From an uncultured Bacteroidales bacterium (GTDB lineage: Bacteria; Bacteroidota; Bacteroidia; Bacteroidales; Bacteroidaceae): DNA of 54,509 bases. The notes beneath the pieces are model-generated. The model was given only the letters and a program-made list of their open reading frames with translations, did no database searches and was not told where the DNA came from. The position numbers and the translations under genes were made by a program. Of this stretch, positions 45,807 to 54,385 are shown piece by piece (positions within the stretch are counted from its first letter, which is position 1; the number at the start of each line of letters is the position of its first letter). The stretch is taken from assembly GCA_902779535.1 (NCBI GenBank), contig CACZBX010000022.1, positions 1 to 54,509 on the forward strand, given 5' to 3'.

Positions 45807-47003
45807 TCAATAGTTCTTGGCCAGTCCGCCTTCGCTGGTCTCCTTGTAGAGTGAAGGCAAATCATTTCCTGTTTGTTTCATGACTTTTACGACCTTGTCG
45901 AAGGACACGCGATGATGTCCATCGGTGAAGGAAGCATAGATATTAGCATCCAGCGCTTGCGCGGCTGCGTATGCATTTCGTTCAATGCAAGGTATCTGAA
46001 CCAAACCGCAAACAGGATCGCACGTCATGCCTAAATGATGTTCCAATGACATCTCTGCCGCATATTCAATCTGTGCAGGACTTCCTCCGAACAACTGGCA
46101 AGATGCCGCTGAGGCCATCGAGCAAGCTACACCTACTTCGGCTTGACAGCCGGCTTCTGCTCCTGAGATGGAAGCATTTGCCTTTACAATATTACCTATC
46201 AGTCCGGCTGTAGCAAGTGCACGGTAGATGCGGGTATCGCTAAAGTCATGGTTTTTCTGGAGATGGTATAATACAGCGGGCACCACACCACACGATCCAC
46301 ATGTCGGAGCCGTCACAATTTCACCGCCGGATGCGTTTTCTTCTGTAGCTGCCAGCGCATAAGCAAAGACCAGTCCCCTTGAGCGGAGGCTGTCCTTATA
46401 GCCTTTGGCCTTGATAAAATAGGTTGCTGCCTTACGGCGAAGGTTCAACGGACCAGGGAGAACTCCTTCGTGTTCCAATCCGCGCTCAATGGATTTCTTC
46501 ATAACCTCCCAACAGGTAGCCAGGTAATCCCAAATCTCAGGACCTTCACATTGTTCTACATATTCCCAGTAGTTGTGTCCTGTCTGTTCGCACCAGTACA
46601 TAATCTCGCTGAGCTTGGTCATCTCGTAGATATCTGGGGTTTCAACGAGTTGTTCTCCTTCTTCTGCTAAGGCACCTCCACCAATACTATATACAGTCCA
46701 TTCTTCGGTAACATTTCCTTTTTCATCTTTCGACTTGAATGTCATGGCATTGGGATGAAACGGAAAGAACAGATGAGCCTTCCATATAATTTCTGTTGGT
46801 GCGACTGGCTGGAGAATGTCCAAGATGGCTTTGTCGGTCATGTGACCTTTCCCTGTGGCAGCCAGACTGCCGAACAAGGTTACTTCGAAAGCTTTCGCTT
46901 CAGGATGGCGTTGTAAGAAAAGTTGGGCGGCGTAGCGCGGTCCCATGGTATGACTACTGGAAGGACCTACACCGATACGATATAGTTCTCTTAATGATTT
47001 CAT
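45807..47003 (-). CDS. sdaA: L-serine dehydratase (L-serine ammonia-lyase), iron-sulfur, single chain
   Basis: 398 aa. Converts L-serine to pyruvate and ammonia. The N-terminal beta domain has GVGPSSSHTMGPRYAA and GSLAATGKGHMTD; the alpha domain has TAPTCGSCGVVPA, SGAEAGCQAEVGVACSMA and MTCDPVCGLVQIPCIERN. The cysteines fit the [4Fe-4S] ligands. Normal length for the one-chain type. The gene starts 46 bases after the mutS2 stop on the same strand, so the two may be co-transcribed. Confidence 0.95.
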   Translation of the reverse strand: MKSLRELYRIGVGPSSSHTMGPRYAAQLFLQRHPEAKAFEVTLFGSLAATGKGHMTDKAILDILQPVAPTEIIWKAHLFFPFHPNAMTFKSKDEKGNVTEEWTVYSIGGGALAEEGEQLVETPDIYEMTKLSEIMYWCEQTGHNYWEYVEQCEGPEIWDYLATCWEVMKKSIERGLEHEGVLPGPLNLRRKAATYFIKAKGYKDSLRSRGLVFAYALAATEENASGGEIVTAPTCGSCGVVPAVLYHLQKNHDFSDTRIYRALATAGLIGNIVKANASISGAEAGCQAEVGVACSMASAASCQLFGGSPAQIEYAAEMSLEHHLGMTCDPVCGLVQIPCIERNAYAAAQALDANIYASFTDGHHRVSFDKVVKVMKQTGNDLPSLYKETSEGGLAKNY

Positions 47004-47049
47004 TCGGTTTCTTGTTAAAGTGGGTGCGAAATTACAAAAAACTTCGCGA

Positions 47050-49548
47050 TTATTCCAAATCTACTACCGTAATTCCTGCACCTCCAAACTGTACATGCTC
47101 ATCTTGGTAATGTGCCACACCTGAAACGGTGGAAAGATAATCGCGGATGAGGGTACGAAGAATACCGGAGCCGGTTCCGTGAAGAATCCGCACGCGCCTT
47201 ACTCCGAGTAGAATGGCGTCGTCGATAAAGTAGGTGACTGCCTGAAGGGCCTCATCGCCTCTCATCCCTCGGACGTCGATATCTTGCTTGAAGTTCAGTT
47301 TCTTCTGGTAAACCTGATCTTGGGTCTGTGTGCTTACAAAGGTCGTTTTTACCATTGCTTGACTGGGTTCCGGCGCTTTGTTACTCCGCTCCAGCTTATC
47401 AGTCTTGACATTGGTCTTCAGCATGCCGAAGATAACGACCGCATTCTTGTCGTTCAGCTCTACGATCTTACCAATACTATTCTGTCCTTTGATACGAACC
47501 GCATCACCTACAGCAAGAGGTTCCTCTTTGACAGGTTGTTGAACAGGTGCTTCCTTTTTCTTTTGGGCTTTCTTGTCTCTTTTTCGCTTTTGTCGCTCAC
47601 GCAACTGTTCCATCTTGCGGGTAATCTCATCATCCAGAGTTGTCTCTTCTTCCTCTTTGAGCTTGTTTTTCATTTCCTCGAGCTGACTGCGGGCTTGTTT
47701 GGTCCGTTCTTTGTCAGCCTGTGCTTCCTTGATTGAACGAATGGTGCTCTCGATGCGGGCGTTAGATTCTCTAAGGAGCTCTTCTGCTTCCTCCTTTGCT
47801 TTGCTGAGGATTTCCTTTCGTCCCTTCTCCAAGTCCTGCACGGCCGTTTCATATTTAGCAATGAGATCCTCCATGTGTTTTTCGCGTTGTCGGATATTCT
47901 GCCGTTTATTCTCCCAATAGCGTTTATCTCGGACAATGTCTTGAAGATACTTGTCGGCACTGATGTATTCACTACCCACCAATTCGGAAGCATCGGCAAT
48001 AACATCCTCGGGCAGTCCAATCTTTCTTGCGATCTCAACGGCAAACGAGCTGCCTGGGTTTCCGATCTGGAGTTGGAAGAGTGCCTGCATCAGGTGTCGG
48101 TCATAAAGCATGGCTCCATTGACGATTCCCTCATGGTCTTCTGCAAAATGTTTCAGGTTTTGGTAATGAGTAGTGATGACTCCGTAAGTCTTTCTCTCGT
48201 TGAAACGTTTCAGCAGTGCTTCGGCAATGGCTCCGCCTATCTGTGGTTCGGTACCTCCACCAAATTCGTCAATCAGGATGAGGCTATGCGAATTGCAATA
48301 CTTCAACATCATCTTCATGTTTGTCAGGTGGGAAGAGTACGTGCTCAGTTCATCTTCGATGCTTTGTTCGTCGCCGATATCGATAAAGATACTGTTGAAT
48401 ATGCCGGCATGGCTGCTTTCGCTTACTGGAATAAGCATTCCGCACTGAAGCATGTATTGTAACAAGCCGACTGTTTTCAGGCAGACCGACTTACCGCCGG
48501 CATTCGGGCCTGAGATAAGCAGGATGCGTTGTTGTTTGTTCAGTTCGATATCTAAAGGAACAACTTTCTTGCCATGTTTAGCCAACGAGATTTGCAGCAA
48601 AGGGTGTACGGCATGTCCCCAGTCGATGACCAGTTTGTTTTCCAATGCCGGCTGAGTACTGTTGGTACGCAGCGCAAACTGAGCCTTAGCCTGTATGAAA
48701 TCAATTTCAGCAAGGAATTCGTAGGATTGCAACATATCGGGGATGTAGGGACGAATCTCGTCTGAAAAGGCTGTCAGTATGCGGATAATTTCTCTCTTTT
48801 CCTCACCTTCCAGTTCGCGTATGCGATTGTTTGCCTCCACAACCTCTTCCGGTTCAATAAAAATAGTCTTTCCTGAGGCCGACTCATCATGGACGATTCC
48901 TTTAATACGGCGTTTCAAGGCAGGAGCAACAGGAATTACCAGTCGTCCGTCGCGCATGGTAGGAGTGACATCCTTATCGACAAACCCTTCCGACTGTGCG
49001 CCTCTCAGGATACTGTTCAAGGTATGTGAAATGCTATTCGAGGTACGGCTAAGTTCTCTCCGTATTTGTAAAAGTGTTGTAGAGGCATTATCTTTAATAC
49101 GACCGAACTTATCAATGAGGTTACTGATTTTGTCAATCAGTTGAGGAAAGATCATCACGTCACCGGCCAGTTGCCGTAGGGCAGGATAGGGCAGGTTTTC
49201 TTCTTCCGATTCTTCTTTAGTCAAAAAACGTATGATATCCCGAATGGTTTCCAAAGAACGCTTTAAGTCGAACAACTCGTTTTCATCCAGATACATGCCT
49301 TCCACCTTAATGCGTTGGAGAGATGGACGAATGTCAAAGAAGAACTGATTAGGGAAATTGTCTTCTTCTTGGATAATCCGGATAAACTCGGAAGTCTCAT
49401 TCAGTCGGCTTAGGATTGTTTCGTATTGGTTTGAGAAAGACATCTCCTCCACACGTTGTTCACCTAACGTGCTGAGACATTTCTCTTTCAACAGCATTCG
49501 AATGCTGTCAAAACCAATCTTTTGTTCATAGTTCTTGGGATAAATCAT
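47050..49548 (-). CDS. mutS2: Endonuclease MutS2 (MutS-like ATPase with Smr domain)
   Basis: 832 aa from ATG 49548. MutS core/clamp region, ATPase with Walker A GPNAGGKSV and Walker B LILIDEFGGGTEPQ, a long charged coiled coil (about 515-640), a KOW-like segment (VGDAVRIKGQNSIGKIVEL) and a C-terminal Smr nuclease domain (DVRGMRGDEALQ, ILHGTGSGILRT). Suppresses homologous recombination and can act on stalled ribosomes. The promoter at 49570-49601 agrees with this start, not the longer frame. Confidence 0.96.
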   Translation of the reverse strand: MIYPKNYEQKIGFDSIRMLLKEKCLSTLGEQRVEEMSFSNQYETILSRLNETSEFIRIIQEEDNFPNQFFFDIRPSLQRIKVEGMYLDENELFDLKRSLETIRDIIRFLTKEESEEENLPYPALRQLAGDVMIFPQLIDKISNLIDKFGRIKDNASTTLLQIRRELSRTSNSISHTLNSILRGAQSEGFVDKDVTPTMRDGRLVIPVAPALKRRIKGIVHDESASGKTIFIEPEEVVEANNRIRELEGEEKREIIRILTAFSDEIRPYIPDMLQSYEFLAEIDFIQAKAQFALRTNSTQPALENKLVIDWGHAVHPLLQISLAKHGKKVVPLDIELNKQQRILLISGPNAGGKSVCLKTVGLLQYMLQCGMLIPVSESSHAGIFNSIFIDIGDEQSIEDELSTYSSHLTNMKMMLKYCNSHSLILIDEFGGGTEPQIGGAIAEALLKRFNERKTYGVITTHYQNLKHFAEDHEGIVNGAMLYDRHLMQALFQLQIGNPGSSFAVEIARKIGLPEDVIADASELVGSEYISADKYLQDIVRDKRYWENKRQNIRQREKHMEDLIAKYETAVQDLEKGRKEILSKAKEEAEELLRESNARIESTIRSIKEAQADKERTKQARSQLEEMKNKLKEEEETTLDDEITRKMEQLRERQKRKRDKKAQKKKEAPVQQPVKEEPLAVGDAVRIKGQNSIGKIVELNDKNAVVIFGMLKTNVKTDKLERSNKAPEPSQAMVKTTFVSTQTQDQVYQKKLNFKQDIDVRGMRGDEALQAVTYFIDDAILLGVRRVRILHGTGSGILRTLIRDYLSTVSGVAHYQDEHVQFGGAGITVVDLE

Positions 49549-49569
49549 GCGTTTAAAAAGTTGAACATG

Positions 49570-49601
49570 CAAAAATACGACACAAAAAGATTTATTGCAA
49601 A
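49570..49601 (-). promoter_or_regulatory. Promoter of mutS2
   Basis: Minus strand TTTG (49598-49601), 20-base spacer, TATTTTTG (49570-49577), followed by ATG 49548. Confidence 0.8.
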
Positions 49602-49615
49602 ATTCGAAAGAAGTA

Positions 49616-49647
49616 TTTGCAGATGTTCGGAAAAGCACTTATTTTTG
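49616..49647 (+). promoter_or_regulatory. Promoter of tRNA-Ser
   Basis: TTTG 49616-49619, 20-base spacer, TATTTTTG 49640-49647. The mirror image of the mutS2 promoter, with identical boxes and spacing, back-to-back 14 bases apart. Confidence 0.8.
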
Positions 49648-49669
49648 CATGTCCTTTCGAAAAGGTATT

Positions 49670-49756
49670 GGAGAGATGCCAGAGTGGACGATTGGGCCGC
49701 ACTCGAAATGCGGTGAACGGGTAACCGTTCCCAGGGTTCGAATCCCTGTCTCTCCG
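49670..49756 (+). tRNA. tRNA-Ser (anticodon CGA)
   Basis: 87-base class II tRNA. Acceptor GGAGAGA / TCTCTCC, anticodon stem CCGCA/TGCGG around CTCGAAA, long variable arm (GAACGGGTAACCGTTC), T-arm GGTTCGAATCC. Accessory genes with differing GC begin after its 3' end, so it is a candidate integration site. Confidence 0.95.
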
Positions 49757-49759
49757 CAA

Positions 49760-49814
49760 AATAATTGCTATAACAATTTGATTTGCAAAGTGTTATAGCA
49801 ATTATTGTTTTTTA
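49760..49814 (+). terminator. Terminator of tRNA-Ser
   Basis: Perfect 16-bp stem AATAATTGCTATAACA / TGTTATAGCAATTATT with a 15-base loop, then a T6 tract. The stem is unusually long. The ~90 bases up to the GH10 gene show nothing recognisable. Confidence 0.85.
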
Positions 49815-49902
49815 TTATCACCCAATTATTCACCAAATTACCTGTAAGCATTCTTGCCTGTTCATTTGCGAGACGTGTACGTTGCTTATTGTTCTAGCAA
49901 TT

Positions 49903-50997
49903 TTACTGACGGGTAGGTTGAGCTGGGCGTTTGGGCATTTCCCATAAAGGATCTATCATGTGCCAAATAAATTGATAGGCTCTCTTAGGCTTGTATTCTG
50001 TATCGAAAGGCAGAGGATAATTGGCTGCTCCCAACCATGAGTCGTAATCGCTTAGATTCCAGAAAGTGACACATTCCACTACGTCCTTATGTTTACGGAG
50101 CACGCGAAAGACTCGAGCATATTGGTCAGCCAAGTACTGCTTAACGGAATCTGTCACATTCACAGCTTCACGACTGAATCTTAGGCGTCCGCCCATTTCC
50201 GTATTGATACGTATATCGAGCTCTGTCATGTGAATGTGGTTCACGACGGTCTTGTAGAGAGAAAGAGCATCGTCAATTTCCTGTTCTGTAGGGCCATAGA
50301 TATTGTAGTGTCCTTGCATACCAATGCCATCGATGGGGACGCCAGACTCCTTCATCTTTTTTACCATTTCATAGATACGACGGCTTTTCACAGGGTCGCA
50401 TTCATTGTAGTCGTTATAGAAAAGAAGGGCCTTGGGGTCAGCTTCGCGAGCATATTGGAAAGCCTTGGCGATAAACTCGTCGCCACAAAGTTTATACATT
50501 ACCGATTGGCGATATGGGTCTACAGCGTTCTTGTCATCAGTTATTGCCTCGTTTACTACGTTCCATGCATATACAATGTCCTTGTAGCGGTTTACGACAG
50601 CATAGATATGGTTGCGCATACGCTGATAAAACACCTCCTTAGTAGGATTGTCGTCGGTCATCCATTTGCCAATCTGGGAATGCCACATCAGACAGTGTCC
50701 GCGAAGTTTGATGTTGTTGGCTCGGCAGAAATCAGCAATGCGATCTGCTCTTTCCCAATTAAACTGTCCCTCGTTGGGCTCTGTGGGTTGCGGCTTCATG
50801 TCGTTCTCACAAGTTATACTGTTGAATTCTTGCTTGATGAGAGCTTGTTGTTCAGCATCAGTCACGTTCCGTTGATTTACAGAAACGCCAATCATGAAAT
50901 AGTCTTTATAGACATCTTTAAGTCCTTGTGACCAAACATACGTGCTGTTGATTGCTATGAACAGCACAAGAAGAAGGAGTTTACAGAGATTTTTCAT
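49903..50997 (-). CDS. Endo-1,4-beta-xylanase, GH10 family
   Basis: 364 aa with a signal peptide (LLLLVLFIAINSTYVWSQ). GH10 barrel: FNSITCENDMKPQPTEPNEG, LRGHCLMWHSQIGKW, acid/base Glu150 in WNVVNEAI, GIGMQGHYNI, nucleophile Glu259 in HMTELDIRI and CVTFWNLSDYDSWL. Cuts xylan backbones, probably in the periplasm or at the surface. Proline-rich last 10 residues. Stand-alone, with no susC/susD pair; it opens the accessory carbohydrate region beyond tRNA-Ser. Confidence 0.95.
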   Translation of the reverse strand: MKNLCKLLLLVLFIAINSTYVWSQGLKDVYKDYFMIGVSVNQRNVTDAEQQALIKQEFNSITCENDMKPQPTEPNEGQFNWERADRIADFCRANNIKLRGHCLMWHSQIGKWMTDDNPTKEVFYQRMRNHIYAVVNRYKDIVYAWNVVNEAITDDKNAVDPYRQSVMYKLCGDEFIAKAFQYAREADPKALLFYNDYNECDPVKSRRIYEMVKKMKESGVPIDGIGMQGHYNIYGPTEQEIDDALSLYKTVVNHIHMTELDIRINTEMGGRLRFSREAVNVTDSVKQYLADQYARVFRVLRKHKDVVECVTFWNLSDYDSWLGAANYPLPFDTEYKPKRAYQFIWHMIDPLWEMPKRPAQPTRQ

Positions 50998-51093
50998 AAT
51001 GATAAATTATTATTGTTTTAAACTACTACAATTCTATTATTGTAAAAAATCTTGTTGATGTAATCTAATATTTGGAGAGTACCAGCTTTTCTT

Positions 51094-51552
51094 TTAGTTA
51101 TCTTTCTCGCTTACCTGACTATCAGGATATTGCTTGCCGTTCAGTCGGACATTTTTGAATATCAGAGAGTCACATCCCTTAACGATGAAAGGATCACCAG
51201 GTTTCTCTATTTCTGCATTGAAGTTTTCAAGCAAGACTTTTCCTATCTCGTAACTTGGATTGCCGATAAACCTTAAAGGGTTGGAACTTTTGACATCGAA
51301 GTTTCTGAATACGATACCATCTACTCTTCGTGTTTTGATCTCTGGCTCACTGACAATTTGAACTGCACTCCCGGTAAAGGATCCTCTGTAATTGTCGAAA
51401 ACAATATTGCTGAGGTCCATATATCCCTCGTCTCCTTTAGAGAGATACCTTTTAGGGAAATCGGCAAATATTCCGTTGTTTCCAACAGCTTGCTACTATT
51501 AACAAAAACTATAGCTGTATTGAAAGCACTCTTCTTGGCAGAGAAGGACAAT
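51094..51552 (-). pseudogene. Fragment of a GH28-type pectinase gene
   Basis: The minus-strand frame ending at 51094 is open back to a TAG near 51490 and reads GNNGIFADFPKRYLSKGDE, then NIVFDNYRGSFTGSAVQIVSE and VDGIVFRNFDVKSS, the beta-helix repeats of polygalacturonase-like GH28 proteins near their C-terminus. Upstream of the stop, another frame (SAFNTAIVFVNSSKLLE) continues the same kind of repeat to about 51552, so a one-base frameshift is likely. The N-terminal two thirds are missing. The 120 bases beyond show no gene. Confidence 0.65.
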
Positions 51553-51673
51553 TTTTAAACTGCTAAAAACCAAGCATTTCTCCATATTCTTGTTCAAGAT
51601 ATTTTCAAGAGTCTTGCCTTCTGTAATGTCATTCCATCATTCTTTTGCTATGCCCATTGCTGGACCACCTTTG

Positions 51674-53185
51674 CTACCGCTTAGGAATTTCGCTGTCAAG
51701 CGGGAGGTTGGTGAAAGTGGGGGTGGCGACTGCTGGGGGATCGTAACCGTCGGCGCGGCCGAAGACGGTGAAGTCGATGACTCCGAGCGGCTGGGTCTTA
51801 GGCCAGTCGGTCACAGTCAAGCGCACGAAGCGAGCGCGGGCAGGGGCAAAATCGCTATAGAACGTATCGCGGGCGACGTTGTTATCCGTACAATCCAGGA
51901 CGGTGGTGAACTGTTTCCCGTCCATGGACACTTCCAGCTTGAATTTGTACACTGGCAGTGGTCCGCCATGCATGCCGAAGCCGCGTCGGGTTCCGCTTCC
52001 GAACAGTACTCGCATCCCATCCACTTGGAAATACTGCACCACGTCGAAGCGCGTAGCTGGGGACAATTCGATGGTCAGCTGTGGCTGCGGATCGTCTGCA
52101 GCCGGACGCCAAAGGGTGCCGCTATAGTCATCAACGGCATATGCGGCTGGGTATCCGTCCTGTTGAGAGGAAAATTTGGAAAGGGCGTTCATCGCCTGCA
52201 TCTTGTTGATGGTCACCGGGATGGAGTTCGGACTGGCGGACTGGCCTGGGGCTGGTTGCGGACAGTCCGTGATGGTGACACTCATCAGACCGTCCTCGTC
52301 GAAATGGACCTTGTCCATGCCGATTCGACGGCCGCCCGGCGGATTGGACAGCACGATTGTATAGAACTGCCACCATTCTCCGTCAGGTCCCTGCACGATG
52401 GAACCGTGTGCCGTGCCGGTCACCAGGCCATCGGTTTTGCGAAGTAGAGGATTGTTCGGTGCATAGGTATAAGGGCCCAATGGAGACGTGGCGGTATAAT
52501 ATCCTTCCGCATACGTTTTCCATTGAGTGCCGGAGGCGGAATACTCTAGATAGTAGATCCCGTTCCGCTTAATCACCCATGGACCTTCGATCCAGGCTAC
52601 GCCCGGATACTCGTTCTTCTCGCCATAACGCTCCCAGGCGTGCATCGGATTGAAGCCGAACAGGTGGACTGGCTTGTCGGCGAAACGGGTGAGATCCTTC
52701 GGATCTAGTTTCACGCCATAAATGCCGCTGATACCTCGTCCCGGCCAGAAGAGATACGGTTGGTTGTCTTCATCGATAAAGATTTTGGTGTCGAAACCGC
52801 CGTTCCAGCCCAGTTCCACTGGACCGGTCTCCTTGAATGGGCCTAAGTCTTTAAAAGGTCCTAATGGACTATCTGACACAAAGAGGTTATCATTGTTACC
52901 GGACAGGTAAAACTTGCCGTTGTACTTGACGATGTCCGGGGCGACCGGAATCCCCTGGACAGGTTGAAACTCCCAGTTCAGTAGGTCCTCGGACACCCAG
53001 GCGCCTCCGCCTGTGCAATACATGTAATATTTCCCATCCTCTTTCAGGACGGTAACGTCACCGGAAGCATTGCCTCCTGGGCCGATGGGCATGGGAAGCG
53101 GGTTGCAGTAACGGGATCCCTGGGCCAACGCGGCCAGGGAAAGGCAAAGCCAAAGCATCGCCGTGAGAATGAATTTTGTCCGCAT
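51674..53185 (-). CDS. GH43-family glycosidase with a C-terminal F5/8-type binding domain
   Basis: 503 aa. Signal peptide ending ALAAL-AQ. Five-bladed beta-propeller with catalytic base Asp43 (SGDVTVL), pKa modulator Asp84 (VAPDIVKYNG) and acid Glu200 (WIEGPWVIKRNG). The last ~150 residues (AYAVDDYSGTLWRP, FKLEVSMDGKQFTTVLD, ARFVRLTVTDWP) form an F5/8 type C sugar-binding domain. Likely an arabinofuranosidase or xylosidase. The gene is markedly richer in G and C than its neighbours, with different codon choice, suggesting transfer from another Bacteroidetes lineage. A long antisense open frame is a by-product of that composition. Confidence 0.9.
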   Translation of the reverse strand: MRTKFILTAMLWLCLSLAALAQGSRYCNPLPMPIGPGGNASGDVTVLKEDGKYYMYCTGGGAWVSEDLLNWEFQPVQGIPVAPDIVKYNGKFYLSGNNDNLFVSDSPLGPFKDLGPFKETGPVELGWNGGFDTKIFIDEDNQPYLFWPGRGISGIYGVKLDPKDLTRFADKPVHLFGFNPMHAWERYGEKNEYPGVAWIEGPWVIKRNGIYYLEYSASGTQWKTYAEGYYTATSPLGPYTYAPNNPLLRKTDGLVTGTAHGSIVQGPDGEWWQFYTIVLSNPPGGRRIGMDKVHFDEDGLMSVTITDCPQPAPGQSASPNSIPVTINKMQAMNALSKFSSQQDGYPAAYAVDDYSGTLWRPAADDPQPQLTIELSPATRFDVVQYFQVDGMRVLFGSGTRRGFGMHGGPLPVYKFKLEVSMDGKQFTTVLDCTDNNVARDTFYSDFAPARARFVRLTVTDWPKTQPLGVIDFTVFGRADGYDPPAVATPTFTNLPLDSEIPKR

Positions 53186-53327
53186 ATTGTTTATATCATT
53201 TTAAATTATTACAGATAAAACATAAATGAAAATAGAAAAACGACTGTTGATGAACAAGATGCGTCAAATGACACATCTATGAGTTGTAGTTTCACAATAA
53301 TTCATTTTACGAGTTACCATAACTATT

Positions 53328-54035
53328 TTATTTGAGTTCTCTTTCAATCTTTGTCCGGTAATAATCCACGCCTTTGAAGCCAGTGTGGAAGTCCTTAACA
53401 ATTCCATCTCTACCGACGATAACATACGACGGAATACCGGGGAAGCCCCATTTTTGTCTCAGGGACGATGCCTGGGCATTATTCAGGCGGTAATGATGGC
53501 CCTTCATTGAGACTATCATTCTGTCGTACACCTTCTGTGGCGATGATTCATCGGCGATGAATAAGAATACAACGTCCTTGCCTTCAAATTCTTTCTTCAT
53601 TGGCTCCAAATCTTTGAAGGCTTGACGGCAGGGAACGCACCAAGTGTTCCAAAAATCAATGAAAACCACCTTGCCCTTGAAATCCTTTATCAAATCTACA
53701 AATAACGAATCGCCTGTGCTTTCGCTCGCTTGATGTACATAGTAGCCTCCACGAGCATTTTCTTCCGCTATTTTTGCGGCGATTTCGGAATTTTTAGCCT
53801 TTACATAATCTGCATAGAACGGGAAACGCATCTTTTCAATTTTAGCGATGATGGAATCTGGTACGACAGCCTGATCGGACAACGGTTGGCAATATTCCTG
53901 CAATTTGATGAAATCTTTGAAAAAACTGTCCCCCACGCCAAAAATTTCGTTTTTGAACGCTTCCGCACCCTCGGCACTTTTATTAAGGTCATATAAAATG
54001 CGGCCATTCCAATAGAAAATATTATAACTGGATTA
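53328..54035 (-). CDS. TlpA-like thiol-disulfide oxidoreductase, 5' truncated
   Basis: The C-terminal thioredoxin-like domain is complete: VVFIDFWNTWCVPCRQAF with the CVPC active site, FLFIADESSPQKVYDRM, IPSYVIVGRDGIVKDFHTGF. Upstream the frame continues through a helical region (KNEIFGVGDSFFKDFI, NIFYWNGRILYDLN) to about 54030 and is then cut, with no start codon or signal peptide. Relatives are periplasmic or lipoprotein reductases with an N-terminal DUF4369-like domain. The truncation point coincides with the abrupt change to AT-rich foreign sequence, so the rest of the gene is probably missing through misassembly. Confidence 0.8.
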
Positions 54036-54296
54036 AGTAGCGATGGCGAAGAAATAAAAAATATTGACGAAGTATCAATAACTTCAATTGCAAATAAAGA
54101 TGAAGTATTAGAAAAAAATGATACAAAATATTATAAAATAAATGATAAGAATATAAAAGAATTATTCAAAACTGATTTACCAACATATAATGGTATACAG
54201 TGGTATATTTCTCAAAACGGAGAGTTAAGAGTTAAATTTTCTGGAGATACACCAAGTTGGTGGAATGATAATCTAGAAAAACTAAAAATATCTTAA
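54006..54296 (+). CDS. C-terminal part of an unrelated AT-rich gene
   Basis: Open frame from about 54006 reading IPIENIITGLSSDGEEIKN and ending ...PSWWNDNLEKLKIS with TAA 54294-54296. Composition is about 25-30% GC with many AAA/ATA/AAT codons, unlike anything to the left. No family recognised. Its 5' part is not in the window; it overlaps the cut TlpA-like gene on the other strand, which is not plausible for real adjacent genes. Confidence 0.6.
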   Translation: MPIENIITGLSSDGEEIKNIDEVSITSIANKDEVLEKNDTKYYKINDKNIKELFKTDLPTYNGIQWYISQNGELRVKFSGDTPSWWNDNLEKLKIS

Positions 54297-54385
54297 CAAA
54301 CAAACTTAATTTTGATTAAGACATTTATAATAAAAATAAATGTTTTAATATATATTTTATTTATATAAAAGGGAGGAGCTTATAT

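Noticed and set aside
47875-48462. 195-aa frame antisense to mutS2
   Set aside because: Lies over the MutS2 ATPase domain, whose motifs are in the other strand.
50230-50931. 233-aa frame antisense to the GH10 gene
   Set aside because: The GH10 protein is complete on the minus strand with both catalytic Glu residues.
51590-52447. 285-aa plus-strand frame over the GH43 gene
   Set aside because: By-product of high GC at codon positions; no start signal and no similarity pattern, while the minus strand codes a complete GH43.
53801-54007. 68-aa minus-strand frame at the TlpA truncation
   Set aside because: Alternative frame of the same region; the TlpA frame itself continues with fitting residues to about 54030.
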